NCBI GenBank assembly: GCA_037444305.1
Contig: JBBIMP010000065.1
Span: 1 to 16,895 of the forward strand
Direction: 5' to 3'
Source: JBBIMP01 sp037444305
GTDB taxonomy: Bacteria; Acidobacteriota; UBA6911
DNA length: 16,895 nucleotides
In this document: positions 5,863-14,049 of the stretch, piece by piece
Layout of the letters: every line of letters starts with the position of its first letter
How positions within the stretch are numbered: the first letter of the stretch is position 1
Notes under the pieces: generated by a model
What the model saw: only the letters and a program-made list of their open reading frames with translations
The model's database searches: none
What the model was told of the DNA's origin: nothing
Position numbers and translations under genes: made by a program

Positions 5863-8334
5863 ATGTCCGAAGATCGTTTGGAAAAGGCCTTGGAGGCCAT
5901 GAGAAATGAGAATGTCAGTCCCGAGCAGCTCGCAGGGGCGAGGGATCGCGTGTGGCAAAATCTGGCGGATCCCGGTCCGCGAGTATGCGCGGAGTTTCAA
6001 CCCGGCTACCGCGATTATCTGGAAGGCCGCCTCACAGCCAACAGGCGGCTGCTTACCGAAGACCATCTCAGCCGCTGTCCGCAGTGCCGCTCGCTGCTGG
6101 CAGAGCTGGAGGGCAAGCCGAAGGTTGTCGCCATGCCGATCCGCCGTTCCTCGAGGTGGCCCCGCTTTACGGCCTGGGCGGCCGCGGCGGCCCTGGTCTT
6201 TGCCCTGCTTTACGCGGGGCGGGACCGCATCGACACAATGCTGGCGCCGGGCGGCCCGGCAGCCTCCATAACCGCCGCCGACGGCGGCCTGCATCGCCTG
6301 CCTGAGGGGATATTGCAGGTCGGTGCGGAGTTGGGAAGGGATGAAGTGATGCGAACGGCGCCGGGCGGCCGCGCCGTATTGATGCTGGCCGACGGCTCTC
6401 TGGTCGAAATCAACCAGCGCACCGAGCTTTTCGTGCGCGTCGCCTGGAGCGGCCTGACCATTCACCTTCAACGCGGCGACATTATTGTGCAAGCAGCCCC
6501 GCAGCGCCGGGGACAGCTGCGCGTGCAAACCCGCGACTCGGTTGCCTCGGTCACCGGGACAGTGTTTGCAGTGTCTGCCGGCCTCGGCGGCTCCGTGGTC
6601 TCCGTGGTCGAAGGCTCGGTGGCTGTCACCCAGCCCGGTGTCAAGGTTGTGCTGAAACCGGGCGAGCAGGCCTCCTCCAACCGGGCGCTCGCGTACTCGG
6701 TGCAGGATGCAGTGTCCTGGAGCCCCGACGCCGAAAAGTACCTATCGCTGCTGGCATCGATCGGCAAGATCGAGAAGGAGCTTGCCCGGCTTCCGTCCGC
6801 GGCGCTCCGCACCCAGCCGCGCCTTTTGCCCCACCTGCCGCCCAATCCCGTCGTCTATGGCGCTATGCCGAACATTGGCGGCACAATCAGCCAGGCGATG
6901 GCCTTAGCCGAGCAGCAATCGGTAGAAAATCCTGCCTTCAGCGAGTGGTGGAATTCCAGCGCCGGCCGGGAGCTGAAGCTCGTCATCGAGCGCATCCAGG
7001 CGATCACGCCGCTTCTGGGAGACGAGATCGTCTACGTCTTCTCCGCGAAGGCGCCGGGAGCGAAGAACCAAGTCCCTCTGGTGCTGGCGGAAGTGAAGGC
7101 GGGCAGGATCGCCGAACTTGCCCACGCTTTGGAAGCACTGCGCAACGATACCGGTGCTGCCGCACTCCCCTATCACCTGAGCGGCACTCTGATGGTCATT
7201 TCCGACTCGCAGGAAAACCTGCAGTGGGCCCTGAGCCGCCTGGGCCAAGGCGCCACAACCCCGTTTGCAGCAGCGATCGCCGACCGCTACCGGCGCGGAG
7301 CCGGTTGGCTGCTCGGCATGGACGTGGAGGGGGCGTTTTCCGGCGTGTACGAGCCGGTCGAGGCCGGGCTGACCGGCGCGCAGCAGATGAAGCACCTGTT
7401 CGTCGAGCAGCGTGACGTCCAGGGCATGGAAGAAAACGAGGTGACGCTCACCTTCAAGGGTCCGCGCATGGGCATGGCCTCGTGGCTGGCAAGCACCGGC
7501 TCGGGGGGTGCTGCCGAATATATCTCCAGCGATGCGGTGTTTTCCTTCTACGCCTCCACACGGGAGCCGCGGCAACTGTTCGAGGAGCTTGCCGCGCAAC
7601 TGCTCAAATCGAGCCCGTCATCCGGCAGCCCCTTTGCTGAAATGGATGCAAAGCTCGGCGTCGGTTTCGCCGAAAACCTGGCCGCGGCATTCGGCACCGA
7701 GTCGGCATTCGCCCTGGAAGGCCTGTCCGCAACGGGCCCGGTCTGGGTAATGGCTGCACTGGTAAACAATCCCTCCACCATCGACCACTCCGTCCGCAAA
7801 GTGGTGGAGGTGTTCAATGCCGAACTGGCGCCGGAGGACCAGGCCAGGCGGATCACCATCACGCAGGATGCCGTCGACGGGCGCCTATGGACCACATTGA
7901 AGTCGGGTCAGTTCCCGCTGGCAATCATGTGGACCTACGACCGGGGTTACCTGGTGGCGTCGTCCGACAGGGGCGCGGCCTTGCGCGCCATCGCGGCCCG
8001 CAACGGCGGTTCGGCGCTCATCTGGTCGCACACATTCCGGCAACAGCTGCCTTCTTCCGCCGGCCTGCATCCCTCCGGCTTCGCCTGGCTGAACACGAAG
8101 GGCGCATTCCAGGGCCTTGAGACTCTGGCGTCCAATCCGACGCTCCAGAAACTGATCGCCGAGCGAGACCCGATTCTGGTGGTTTTCGACGGAACGGCGG
8201 AACAAATTCACTCCGCGAGCCGTACTCGATTGTCGGGATTGCTTGTTGACGTGATGCTGCTGGAGAGCCTGAGCCGGGGCCGAAGTGGAGCGCAACCGCC
8301 GGCGCTCCAGCAAGGGAGTCCGGGAAAGCGCTGA
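5863..8334 (+). CDS. Anti-sigma / FecR-domain membrane sensor, 823 aa
   Basis: One polypeptide joins three parts. Residues 42-85 are a zinc-finger anti-sigma domain with HLSRCPQC (His68, Cys72, Cys75), expected to hold the sigma factor in the cytoplasm. Residues 103-118 are a single membrane helix (AWAAAAALVFALLYAG). Residues 155-270 are a FecR domain with TAPGGRAVLMLADGSLVEI, SVTGTVFAV and VVEGSVAV. About 550 residues follow outside the membrane with no second helix. They are rich in alpha/beta segments such as DEIVYVFSAKAPG and GWLLGMDVEGAF, recalling DUF3352-type proteins; that match is uncertain. AGGAGG (5851-5856) precedes the ATG by six bases. The stop abuts the ATG of the next gene. 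It probably senses an envelope signal and releases the sigma factor. Confidence 0.88.
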   Translation: MSEDRLEKALEAMRNENVSPEQLAGARDRVWQNLADPGPRVCAEFQPGYRDYLEGRLTANRRLLTEDHLSRCPQCRSLLAELEGKPKVVAMPIRRSSRWPRFTAWAAAAALVFALLYAGRDRIDTMLAPGGPAASITAADGGLHRLPEGILQVGAELGRDEVMRTAPGGRAVLMLADGSLVEINQRTELFVRVAWSGLTIHLQRGDIIVQAAPQRRGQLRVQTRDSVASVTGTVFAVSAGLGGSVVSVVEGSVAVTQPGVKVVLKPGEQASSNRALAYSVQDAVSWSPDAEKYLSLLASIGKIEKELARLPSAALRTQPRLLPHLPPNPVVYGAMPNIGGTISQAMALAEQQSVENPAFSEWWNSSAGRELKLVIERIQAITPLLGDEIVYVFSAKAPGAKNQVPLVLAEVKAGRIAELAHALEALRNDTGAAALPYHLSGTLMVISDSQENLQWALSRLGQGATTPFAAAIADRYRRGAGWLLGMDVEGAFSGVYEPVEAGLTGAQQMKHLFVEQRDVQGMEENEVTLTFKGPRMGMASWLASTGSGGAAEYISSDAVFSFYASTREPRQLFEELAAQLLKSSPSSGSPFAEMDAKLGVGFAENLAAAFGTESAFALEGLSATGPVWVMAALVNNPSTIDHSVRKVVEVFNAELAPEDQARRITITQDAVDGRLWTTLKSGQFPLAIMWTYDRGYLVASSDRGAALRAIAARNGGSALIWSHTFRQQLPSSAGLHPSGFAWLNTKGAFQGLETLASNPTLQKLIAERDPILVVFDGTAEQIHSASRTRLSGLLVDVMLLESLSRGRSGAQPPALQQGSPGKR

Positions 8335-9315
8335 ATGACATCGCCGGTTGTCGAACTTGAAAACCTCAAGGTGAGGCTGGGACGGCGGGAGATCCTGCGC
8401 GGGATCTCCTGCCGTCTCGGCGTTTCCGGCGTCGGGAAGGCTGTGGGATTGCTGGGGCCGAACGGCGCAGGCAAGTCGACGTTGATCCTTGCGCTGCTGG
8501 GATTTCACAGGCCGGTTGAGGGCAGCGCCCGCGTGCTCGGTTTCGACTGCCACCACCAGATGCGGGATGTCCGGTTCCGCATCGGCTACATGCCGGAGAC
8601 CGATTCCTTCATCGGCAACATGACCGCGGTCACATTCCTGCGCCTGATGGCCGAGCTTAGTGGCCTCCCGGGAGAGGCTGCACTCGAGAAGGCGCACGAG
8701 GTACTGTTTCATGTGGGCCTCGGCGAGGCTCGCTATCGCGAGCTTGGAACCTACTCCCTGGGGATGAAGCAGATGGCCAAGCTCGCACAGGCCATCGTGC
8801 ACGGTCCGGAACTGGTGATCCTGGACGAGCCGACCAATGGCCTCGACCCCGCTGCGCGCCAACGCATGCTCAATCTCGTCCGCGAGATGAAGGAGAAACA
8901 TGGCATGAGCGTGCTCCTCTGCTCGCACCTGCTGCGCGATGTCGAGCAGGTGTGTGACGAGGTCGTCATCATGAAGGATGGCATGATCGTGCACGTCTGC
9001 AACCTCGAGGAAGAGCGACGCTCGAACAAGTGTTTCGTGGAGCTTGAGGTCACCGGCAACGACGAGAACCTGCGCGGGGCACTGCCGGAAATCGGCGCCG
9101 ACGGCGTCAACGAAGGCGGCGGCCGCTGGCGCATTGTCCTGCCGCCCCAGGTAGAGATCCAGGCGATATGGGACCTGCTGGCGCGGCAGAACCTGCTGGT
9201 GCGGAAGCTCTCCCACCGCAGGGACACGCTGGAGGAGATCTTCTTGAAGGCGATGGGCCACATGGGGGGCCGGGATTCGGGGGCGGGAGCCCGGGCCTCG
9301 GCCCCCAGCACCTAG
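8335..9315 (+). CDS. ABC transporter ATP-binding protein (module ATPase 1)
   Basis: This 326-residue nucleotide-binding protein has Walker A GPNGAGKST (41-49), a YMPE Q-loop in which Glu replaces Gln, the divergent signature YSLGM instead of LSGGQ, Walker B LVILDEP with the Glu, NGLDP D-loop and the SHLL switch His. These variants are common in ABC-2 exporter ATPases, so ATP hydrolysis is expected. A C-terminal regulatory region follows residue 225 and ends in a Gly/Ala-rich tail. The ATG begins at the base after the TGA of the sensor gene, showing tight coupling. The partner is most simply the permease starting 17 bp downstream. Confidence 0.93.
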   Translation: MTSPVVELENLKVRLGRREILRGISCRLGVSGVGKAVGLLGPNGAGKSTLILALLGFHRPVEGSARVLGFDCHHQMRDVRFRIGYMPETDSFIGNMTAVTFLRLMAELSGLPGEAALEKAHEVLFHVGLGEARYRELGTYSLGMKQMAKLAQAIVHGPELVILDEPTNGLDPAARQRMLNLVREMKEKHGMSVLLCSHLLRDVEQVCDEVVIMKDGMIVHVCNLEEERRSNKCFVELEVTGNDENLRGALPEIGADGVNEGGGRWRIVLPPQVEIQAIWDLLARQNLLVRKLSHRRDTLEEIFLKAMGHMGGRDSGAGARASAPST

Positions 9316-9331
9316 AGCAGGGAGATTCCGA

Positions 9332-10192
9332 ATGGCAGTTTACAGGCGCGGTTACCAGAGATATCAGGGCTTGGCCACGGGCCGTTGGCGGCGGTTCATG
9401 GTGCTGCCCCGTTTCGCCTGGCAACGGCTGTTTCAACAGCGTCTGGTTGTACTCCTCACCGTCGTAGCGATGGTGTGGCCGCTGCTGTGTGCCGTCTTTG
9501 TCTATCTCACCAACAACGTCGATCTGCTGAAAGGCCTGGACGAGGAATTCCGGCGCTTCATCCAAGTAAACGGGACGTTTTTCCTGGTTTTCATGAATGT
9601 CCAGGCAGTATTCGCCATCTTTCTGGCGGCACTGACCGGGCCGGGCCTGATCGCCCCCGATCTGGCCAACAACGCCCTTCCGCTCTACTTCAGCCGCCCG
9701 TTGACGCGCTGCCGGTATGTACTTGGCAGGCTGGTCGTGCTGTTCGGGATGCTCTCCGTCATCACCTGGGTGCCGGGGCTGCTCCTGTTCGGCATGCAGG
9801 CAAGCATGGCCGGCGGAGGGTGGTGGCGGGCCAACTGGACACTCGGCACCGGCGTGGCCGCAGGTTTCGCCATCTGGGTGATGCTCGTAAGCACTGTGGC
9901 CCTGGCAAGTTCCGCGTACGTGAGGTGGCGGGTGGTCGCAGGCGCACTGGTGCTCGGCTTCTTTTTCATCCTCGGCGGCGTCTCGGTGATGATCAACGAG
10001 ATCTTCCGCGTTACGTGGGGACATGCGCTGAATCCCGCGTGGGCGGTGTACCGACTGTGGTGCGCCCTGCTCGGGGTCAATCCGCCGGCCGGACCCGGGA
10101 TCGGCGCCTGTCTGCTTTCGCTGGCAACGGTTGTCATGGTCCTGGCCCTCGTACTCGAGCGCCGGTTGCGCCCGGTGGAGGTCATCTCGTGA
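9332..10192 (+). CDS. ABC-2 family permease, six helices (module permease 1)
   Basis: The 286-residue protein has about six membrane helices (near 36-58, 82-103, 132-155, 172-193, 201-222 and 257-276) and no large soluble loop. The stretch LPLYFSRPLTRCRYVLGRLV (116-135) is the cytoplasmic coupling segment of the NatB/GldF-like ABC-2 group. An AGGGAG site lies about seven bases before the ATG. The TGA overlaps the GTG start of the second ATPase by four bases (GTGA). It forms the membrane channel of an exporter, with either or both flanking ATPases as motor. The substrate is unknown. Confidence 0.9.
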   Translation: MAVYRRGYQRYQGLATGRWRRFMVLPRFAWQRLFQQRLVVLLTVVAMVWPLLCAVFVYLTNNVDLLKGLDEEFRRFIQVNGTFFLVFMNVQAVFAIFLAALTGPGLIAPDLANNALPLYFSRPLTRCRYVLGRLVVLFGMLSVITWVPGLLLFGMQASMAGGGWWRANWTLGTGVAAGFAIWVMLVSTVALASSAYVRWRVVAGALVLGFFFILGGVSVMINEIFRVTWGHALNPAWAVYRLWCALLGVNPPAGPGIGACLLSLATVVMVLALVLERRLRPVEVIS

Positions 10193-11118
10193 GCGTCCCG
10201 GCGGTGGTTTTCGACGAAGTCTCGAAGTTCTACGGCGAGGTGCTCGGCGTCAATCGAGTCACGCTGAACATCCCCCCGGGAATCACAGCCCTGGTCGGGC
10301 CGAACGGCTCCGGGAAAACCACGCTGATGAACCTGATGACGGGGCTCATTCACCCGGATCACGGTTCCATCCGCATGCGCGGAATCTCGCCGCGCGATCC
10401 CGAGCACCTCATGCGCATCACGGGGTATGCCACTCAATACGATTCCGCACCACGATGGGCCACGGGTTTCAGCTTCGTCACAACCGGCCTGCTGCTGTTC
10501 GGTTACGGCCGTGCCGAGGCGGAGGAAAAGGCGTGGAAGGCGCTCGAGCGCCTGAGCCTCACGGAGGCGGCACATCGCAAGGTTGCCGCTTACTCGAAGG
10601 GAATGCGGCAGCGGGTGCGCCTGGCCCAAGCCACGGCTCACGATCCCGAACTTCTGGTGCTGGATGAACCGCTCAACGGCCTGGATCCGCTGGTTCGAGC
10701 GGAGACCATTGCGCTGTTCCGAACGTGGGCGGCCGAAGGCCGCCACGTGATCCTCTCCAGCCACGTCCTCCAGGAGGTGGACGTGCTCAGCGACCAGGTC
10801 ATTCTCATTGCGAACGGCATGGTCGTGGCCGAGGGCGAAATCCGCAACGTGCGCGAGGAAATTCACGAGCATCCCAGCCAGTTCATCATCCGCTGTCGCG
10901 ACGCCTCGCGTGTCGCCTCGCTGCTGTTTGGCGAAGACCACGTCACCGAAATCAAGCTGAACGACGACCAGTCGGGCCTGCTCGTGATGACGCGCAACCG
11001 CGAGCGGTTTTCGAGGGCGCTGAGCCGCATCGCTCTCAACGGCCACGGGATCGATGGCGTTATCCCTGCCGACGAGAACGTGGACGCTTTATACGAGTAC
11101 CTGATCAGCGGCAAGTAG
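10189..11118 (+). CDS. ABC transporter ATP-binding protein (module ATPase 2)
   Basis: The start is taken as GTG 10189, which overlaps the permease stop in GTGA and begins exactly at the conserved domain. Reading from an upstream start in this frame would only translate the permease gene out of frame. The 309-residue product has Walker A GPNGSGKTT (37-45), Q-loop ATQ (81-83), variant signature YSKGM (135-139), Walker B LLVLDE (155-160), LNGLD and switch His192. It resembles ATPase 1 in using a YSxGM signature but differs in Walker A and C-terminus, so the two are diverged paralogues rather than a recent copy. It is followed by a 77-bp spacer and the discoidin-bearing permease, its probable partner. 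Confidence 0.92.
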   Translation: MSVPAVVFDEVSKFYGEVLGVNRVTLNIPPGITALVGPNGSGKTTLMNLMTGLIHPDHGSIRMRGISPRDPEHLMRITGYATQYDSAPRWATGFSFVTTGLLLFGYGRAEAEEKAWKALERLSLTEAAHRKVAAYSKGMRQRVRLAQATAHDPELLVLDEPLNGLDPLVRAETIALFRTWAAEGRHVILSSHVLQEVDVLSDQVILIANGMVVAEGEIRNVREEIHEHPSQFIIRCRDASRVASLLFGEDHVTEIKLNDDQSGLLVMTRNRERFSRALSRIALNGHGIDGVIPADENVDALYEYLISGK

Positions 11119-11195
11119 CCGCGTGCGGGGTCCCGGGTTGGAAACAGCCCAAGTACGGCAATAGAGGCTGCCGCTGTACATTAGAGAGATGAATC

Positions 11196-12758
11196 ATGAT
11201 TCCAGTCACGAACACCCCGGCGCCTGGCACCCAGCACCCGCGCCGCGCCGCGCAGATCTGGACCATTGCAAGGATCGAACTGCGACGCGCGTTTCTCTCG
11301 AAGCGCGCGTTCTGGGTGTACGGCCTGGCGCTGCTCCCGTCGCTTATCTTCCTGGGACACGGCATCGAGGCGAAGGTAAGGCGGGAGCGCCTGTCCGCCC
11401 GCAGCGTCATTCCGCCAGAGCTTCTTGACGGGACACGGGAAGGCGAATCCGTCGAGGCGGTCCTGAACCGGCTCGGCACCCCGGCCAGGGACGATCAGTG
11501 GAGCAGCCGCAGACGCATCCGCGCCGCCGGAGGGACAACCAACATCACGTCCCACGCGATCGAACCTGCCGCCGACGCCCGCTTTGTTCGCCTGAACATT
11601 ATCCGTCCCACGTACGTCGGCGATCAGACGGCCAGAATTTACGAATTCGAGGTATATGGCGCCGACAGGCCGGACAATCTCGCCCTGATGAGACCGGCTG
11701 CCGGCAGCGCCCCCTGTCATCCCGACCAGGGACCGGAAAAAGCCTTCAATGGCAGCGATTCCGGCGGAAAAAGCGACAGGTGGTGCACACATCAGTGGGA
11801 TGCTTTCCTCCAGGTGGACCTGGGTGCTGTTTTCGAAGTGAGACGCTTCGTCGTGAGGCATGCCGGGGCGGGGGGCGAGAGCGAAGATCTGGATACCCGG
11901 GAGTTCAACATCCAGGTGAGCCGCGATGGCAAGACCTTCAGCACCGTGGTCCGCGAGAGCGGAGCGCGGTTTGTGGACGAGCGGACCTCTCACCGCATGC
12001 TGGTTTACTTCGATGGGCGCCGCGTGGGCAACCTGGTTTTCGATAACGGCGTGCTCGCCTCCAGGGGAATTCGCCCGCTTCTGGATTTTGCGGAGGACCG
12101 CCAGATTTTTGCCGGCGTTTTTCAGTATTTCTATCTGCGCCTGGCGATCTTTTTCGGTTGCCTCGGCATTTTCATGAATCTCTTCCGCGGAGAGATGCTG
12201 GACAGGACGCTGCATTTCTGGTTCCTCGTACCTGCCCGGCGCGAGATTCTGCTCGCCGGCAAGTATGGAGCGGGGCTTATCGCCTCGACGGCAATCTTCG
12301 CCGGCGGCGCACTTCTCTGTTTCGCGGTGATGATGTGGCCGCAGGATCCGGTTGAGCTGCAGGTCTACTGGCAGGGTGCCGGGATGGCGCATGCCTTCTG
12401 GTACACTGTTGCCGCCGCTCTGGGCTGCATCGGGTATGGGAGCGTGTTCCTCGCCGCCGGCCTGCTGCTGCGCAATCCGATCATTCCGGCAGCCTTGCTG
12501 CTCGCCTGGGAAAGCATCAACGGATTCCTGCCCGAGATCCTGCAGAAACTGAGCATCCTATATTACCTCCAATCGTTGTGCCCGGTTCCGGCACCCATGG
12601 AGAAGGACGCACCGGCGATCATTCAACTGCTGCTCTTGCCCGCCGCGCCGGCCTCGCGGCTGGGAGCCGTTCTGGGATTGCTTGGCGTGACCGCCCTGGT
12701 GCTGTGGGTTGCCTGCATCGCCATCCGCCGAATGCAGGTTTCCTACACGGCCGAATAG
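11196..12758 (+). CDS. ABC permease with discoidin-like extracytoplasmic loop
   Basis: This 520-residue permease has one helix near 38-55, an extracytoplasmic loop of about 255 residues, and helices near 311-329, 357-380, 399-424, 428-447 and 489-511. DRTLHFWFLVPARREILLAG (336-355) corresponds to the coupling segment of permease 1. The loop holds discoidin (F5/8C) sequence in an unusual order. The usual final strands ARFVRLNI...RIYEFEVYG (128-155) come first. The usual beginning follows: NLALMRPAAGS, EKAFNG, DRWCTHQWDAFLQVDLG, FNIQVSRDGKTFSTVV (161-252). F5/8C domains commonly bind glycans or lipid headgroups. The start ATG 11196 is preceded by AGAGAG. The ATG at 11189 is in another frame. 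Confidence 0.88.
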   Translation: MIPVTNTPAPGTQHPRRAAQIWTIARIELRRAFLSKRAFWVYGLALLPSLIFLGHGIEAKVRRERLSARSVIPPELLDGTREGESVEAVLNRLGTPARDDQWSSRRRIRAAGGTTNITSHAIEPAADARFVRLNIIRPTYVGDQTARIYEFEVYGADRPDNLALMRPAAGSAPCHPDQGPEKAFNGSDSGGKSDRWCTHQWDAFLQVDLGAVFEVRRFVVRHAGAGGESEDLDTREFNIQVSRDGKTFSTVVRESGARFVDERTSHRMLVYFDGRRVGNLVFDNGVLASRGIRPLLDFAEDRQIFAGVFQYFYLRLAIFFGCLGIFMNLFRGEMLDRTLHFWFLVPARREILLAGKYGAGLIASTAIFAGGALLCFAVMMWPQDPVELQVYWQGAGMAHAFWYTVAAALGCIGYGSVFLAAGLLLRNPIIPAALLLAWESINGFLPEILQKLSILYYLQSLCPVPAPMEKDAPAIIQLLLLPAAPASRLGAVLGLLGVTALVLWVACIAIRRMQVSYTAE

Positions 12759-12975
12759 AAGTGCCGGTCGGATCTCGTCGGCCCCTTCCCGGAATGCCCT
12801 CCCCCGCCGCAGGTGCGAACGGAGGCGGCGAGCATTCATGCGGTAATCCCGACAGCTCCCGTTTTCCGCCTCACGATGCCCCGACAGGGGGTGTGCAAAC
12901 GAGCCGGCACGCGTTTATAATCACACCTGGCCCGAGCGTATGCGGGCCGATGGGTAGCCGCAAGGGAGGTGCGCC
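12759..12975 (+). other. 217-bp spacer before the lipoprotein gene
   Basis: No convincing gene was found. The spacer holds a candidate promoter near its right end and the strong ribosome site AGGGAGG (12963-12969). It is the longest gap inside the plus-strand module, so the lipoprotein may be partly expressed on its own. An ATG at 12950 opens a frame, but the product is not protein-like and is out of frame with the lipoprotein. Confidence 0.45.
12893..12921 (+). promoter_or_regulatory. Candidate promoter with perfect TATAAT
   Basis: TATAAT at 12916-12921 stands out in GC-rich surroundings and is followed by a leader of about 35 bases to the ribosome site of the lipoprotein. The hexamer 17 bp upstream (GTGCAA, 12893-12898) is a poor -35, so activity would depend on an activator or another sigma factor. 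Confidence 0.4.
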
Positions 12976-13983
12976 ACGAATTCGACATATCGCAACAGCG
13001 GCCCAGGTCGTCCGGCCGGGGCATCATCTCGCCGGACCGGTCCGGTTCACCCGCGGTGGATTCTGCCGGCCGCTCTGGCAACGCTTCTCTCCGTCTTCGC
13101 CGGTTGTTCGGCCAAGCGCACCGTGGACATCGACGTGCCGGCAGGGATTCGCGAAGCGAAAACCGCCGGTTTCGAGGAGCTCATCGATCTGCTCCATCAG
13201 CGCGAGCGCGGCATCACGTCGCTGTCCTCCAATTCCCTGCAGATCACCTTTACCTCGGGAAAGATTGAAAGCGGCAGGCTGCAGGAATACCGCAGCGCCC
13301 CCGGGTATTTACTCCTGAGGAGGCCCGACTCCATTCGGGTCAACATCCAGAATCCGATTACGAAGACGACGATTCTGGAGCTGGTGTCCGTGGGGGACGA
13401 TTTTTCGCTCTGGTACCCGCGCGACAACAAGTTCTACACCGGCAAGAACAGCGCCAGGGAATTCGACCTGGAGGGGAGCCCCACGTTCACGGTGCGCCCC
13501 GTCCACATGTTCCAGGCGCTGATGCCGGAAGCATTGGGTGCGGCGGCGCAAAACAGCCGCGTTGCCCTGGAGGAGGATCAGGACCCGGGCGCCCGATATT
13601 ATGTCCTTTCCCTTTATGAGACACTTGCCGGCCCGGCCCTTTACCCTGCGAGGAAGCTCTGGATCGATCGTGCCGGCTTTGCGGTGACCCGACAGCAGAG
13701 TTACGGGGAGCGCGGAGCGCTGGCGGGGATCGTCCACTATTCCAACCTCAGCCCCGTGGACGGAATCTTGTTGCCGCTGACGGTCCGGATGGACAGGCCC
13801 GCGGATGGGTACTCGCTGGACATGCACTTCAAAAGCTGGCGCCTGAACCCCGATCTGCCCGACAACGCCTTCGTCATGACACCACCGGCCGGAGCCCAGG
13901 TCGTCCACTTGAAAGAGAAGAATCCCCGGAGCGGGGATAGCACCGCCGGGTCTCCCTGGCGGACGGGCGCAGGCTTTTTTTGA
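12976..13983 (+). CDS. LolA/LolB-like lipoprotein with apparent ACG start
   Basis: The mature part contains FEELIDLLHQRERGITSLSS, YLLLRRPDSIRVNIQNP, DDFSLWYP and LWIDRAGFAVTRQQSYGERG. This is the half-barrel pattern of LolA/LolB-type outer-membrane lipoprotein carriers (DUF4292-like). Upstream of the GTG at 13123 the same frame encodes WILPAALATLLSVFAGC, a lipoprotein signal with lipidation Cys44, so that GTG is too late. The frame is open back to TAG 12955-12957 but contains no ATG, GTG or TTG in that stretch. AGGGAGG is followed six bases later by ACG (12976), the best start. The result is 335 residues with an Arg-rich leader. It probably binds a lipid or lipoprotein handled by the upstream exporters; that role is inferred. 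Confidence 0.78.
   Translation, partial: TNSTYRNSGPGRPAGASSRRTGPVHPRWILPAALATLLSVFAGCSAKRTVDIDVPAGIREAKTAGFEELIDLLHQRERGITSLSSNSLQITFTSGKIESGRLQEYRSAPGYLLLRRPDSIRVNIQNPITKTTILELVSVGDDFSLWYPRDNKFYTGKNSAREFDLEGSPTFTVRPVHMFQALMPEALGAAAQNSRVALEEDQDPGARYYVLSLYETLAGPALYPARKLWIDRAGFAVTRQQSYGERGALAGIVHYSNLSPVDGILLPLTVRMDRPADGYSLDMHFKSWRLNPDLPDNAFVMTPPAGAQVVHLKEKNPRSGDSTAGSPWRTGAGFF
13943..13980 (+). terminator. Possible weak terminator at the module end
   Basis: CCGCCGGG (13943-13950) pairs with CCC-T-GGCGG (13954-13962) with one bulge, and a run of seven T follows at 13974-13980. The 11-nt gap between stem and T-run makes it non-standard. It overlaps the end of the lipoprotein gene, where the T-run encodes the final Phe residues. 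Confidence 0.25.
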
Positions 13984-14049
13984 TGGCCCCGCCTCCTCCG
14001 TTCCGGGAGTGCAGTATGCCGTTGAAATGCTGCGGCCGCCCGTGGTCAG

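Noticed and set aside
9385..10188. Reading the second ATPase as a 577-residue fusion starting at 9385
   Set aside because: The first 268 residues are the permease gene read out of frame and Arg-rich; the ATPase domain begins right at the GTG at 10189.
9107..11046. Long minus-strand open frames opposite the ABC genes
   Set aside because: They are antisense shadows of GC-rich coding DNA: His/Arg/Pro-rich, no motifs or ribosome sites, and they cross several real genes.
11153..11179. GTACGGCA...TGCC...GTAC hairpin between ATPase 2 and the second permease
   Set aside because: The stem is short with a bulge and no T-run, and does not separate the genes convincingly.
12950..13318. ATG at 12950 as the lipoprotein start
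   Set aside because: It is out of frame with the lipoprotein signal and domain, and its product has no hydrophobic leader.
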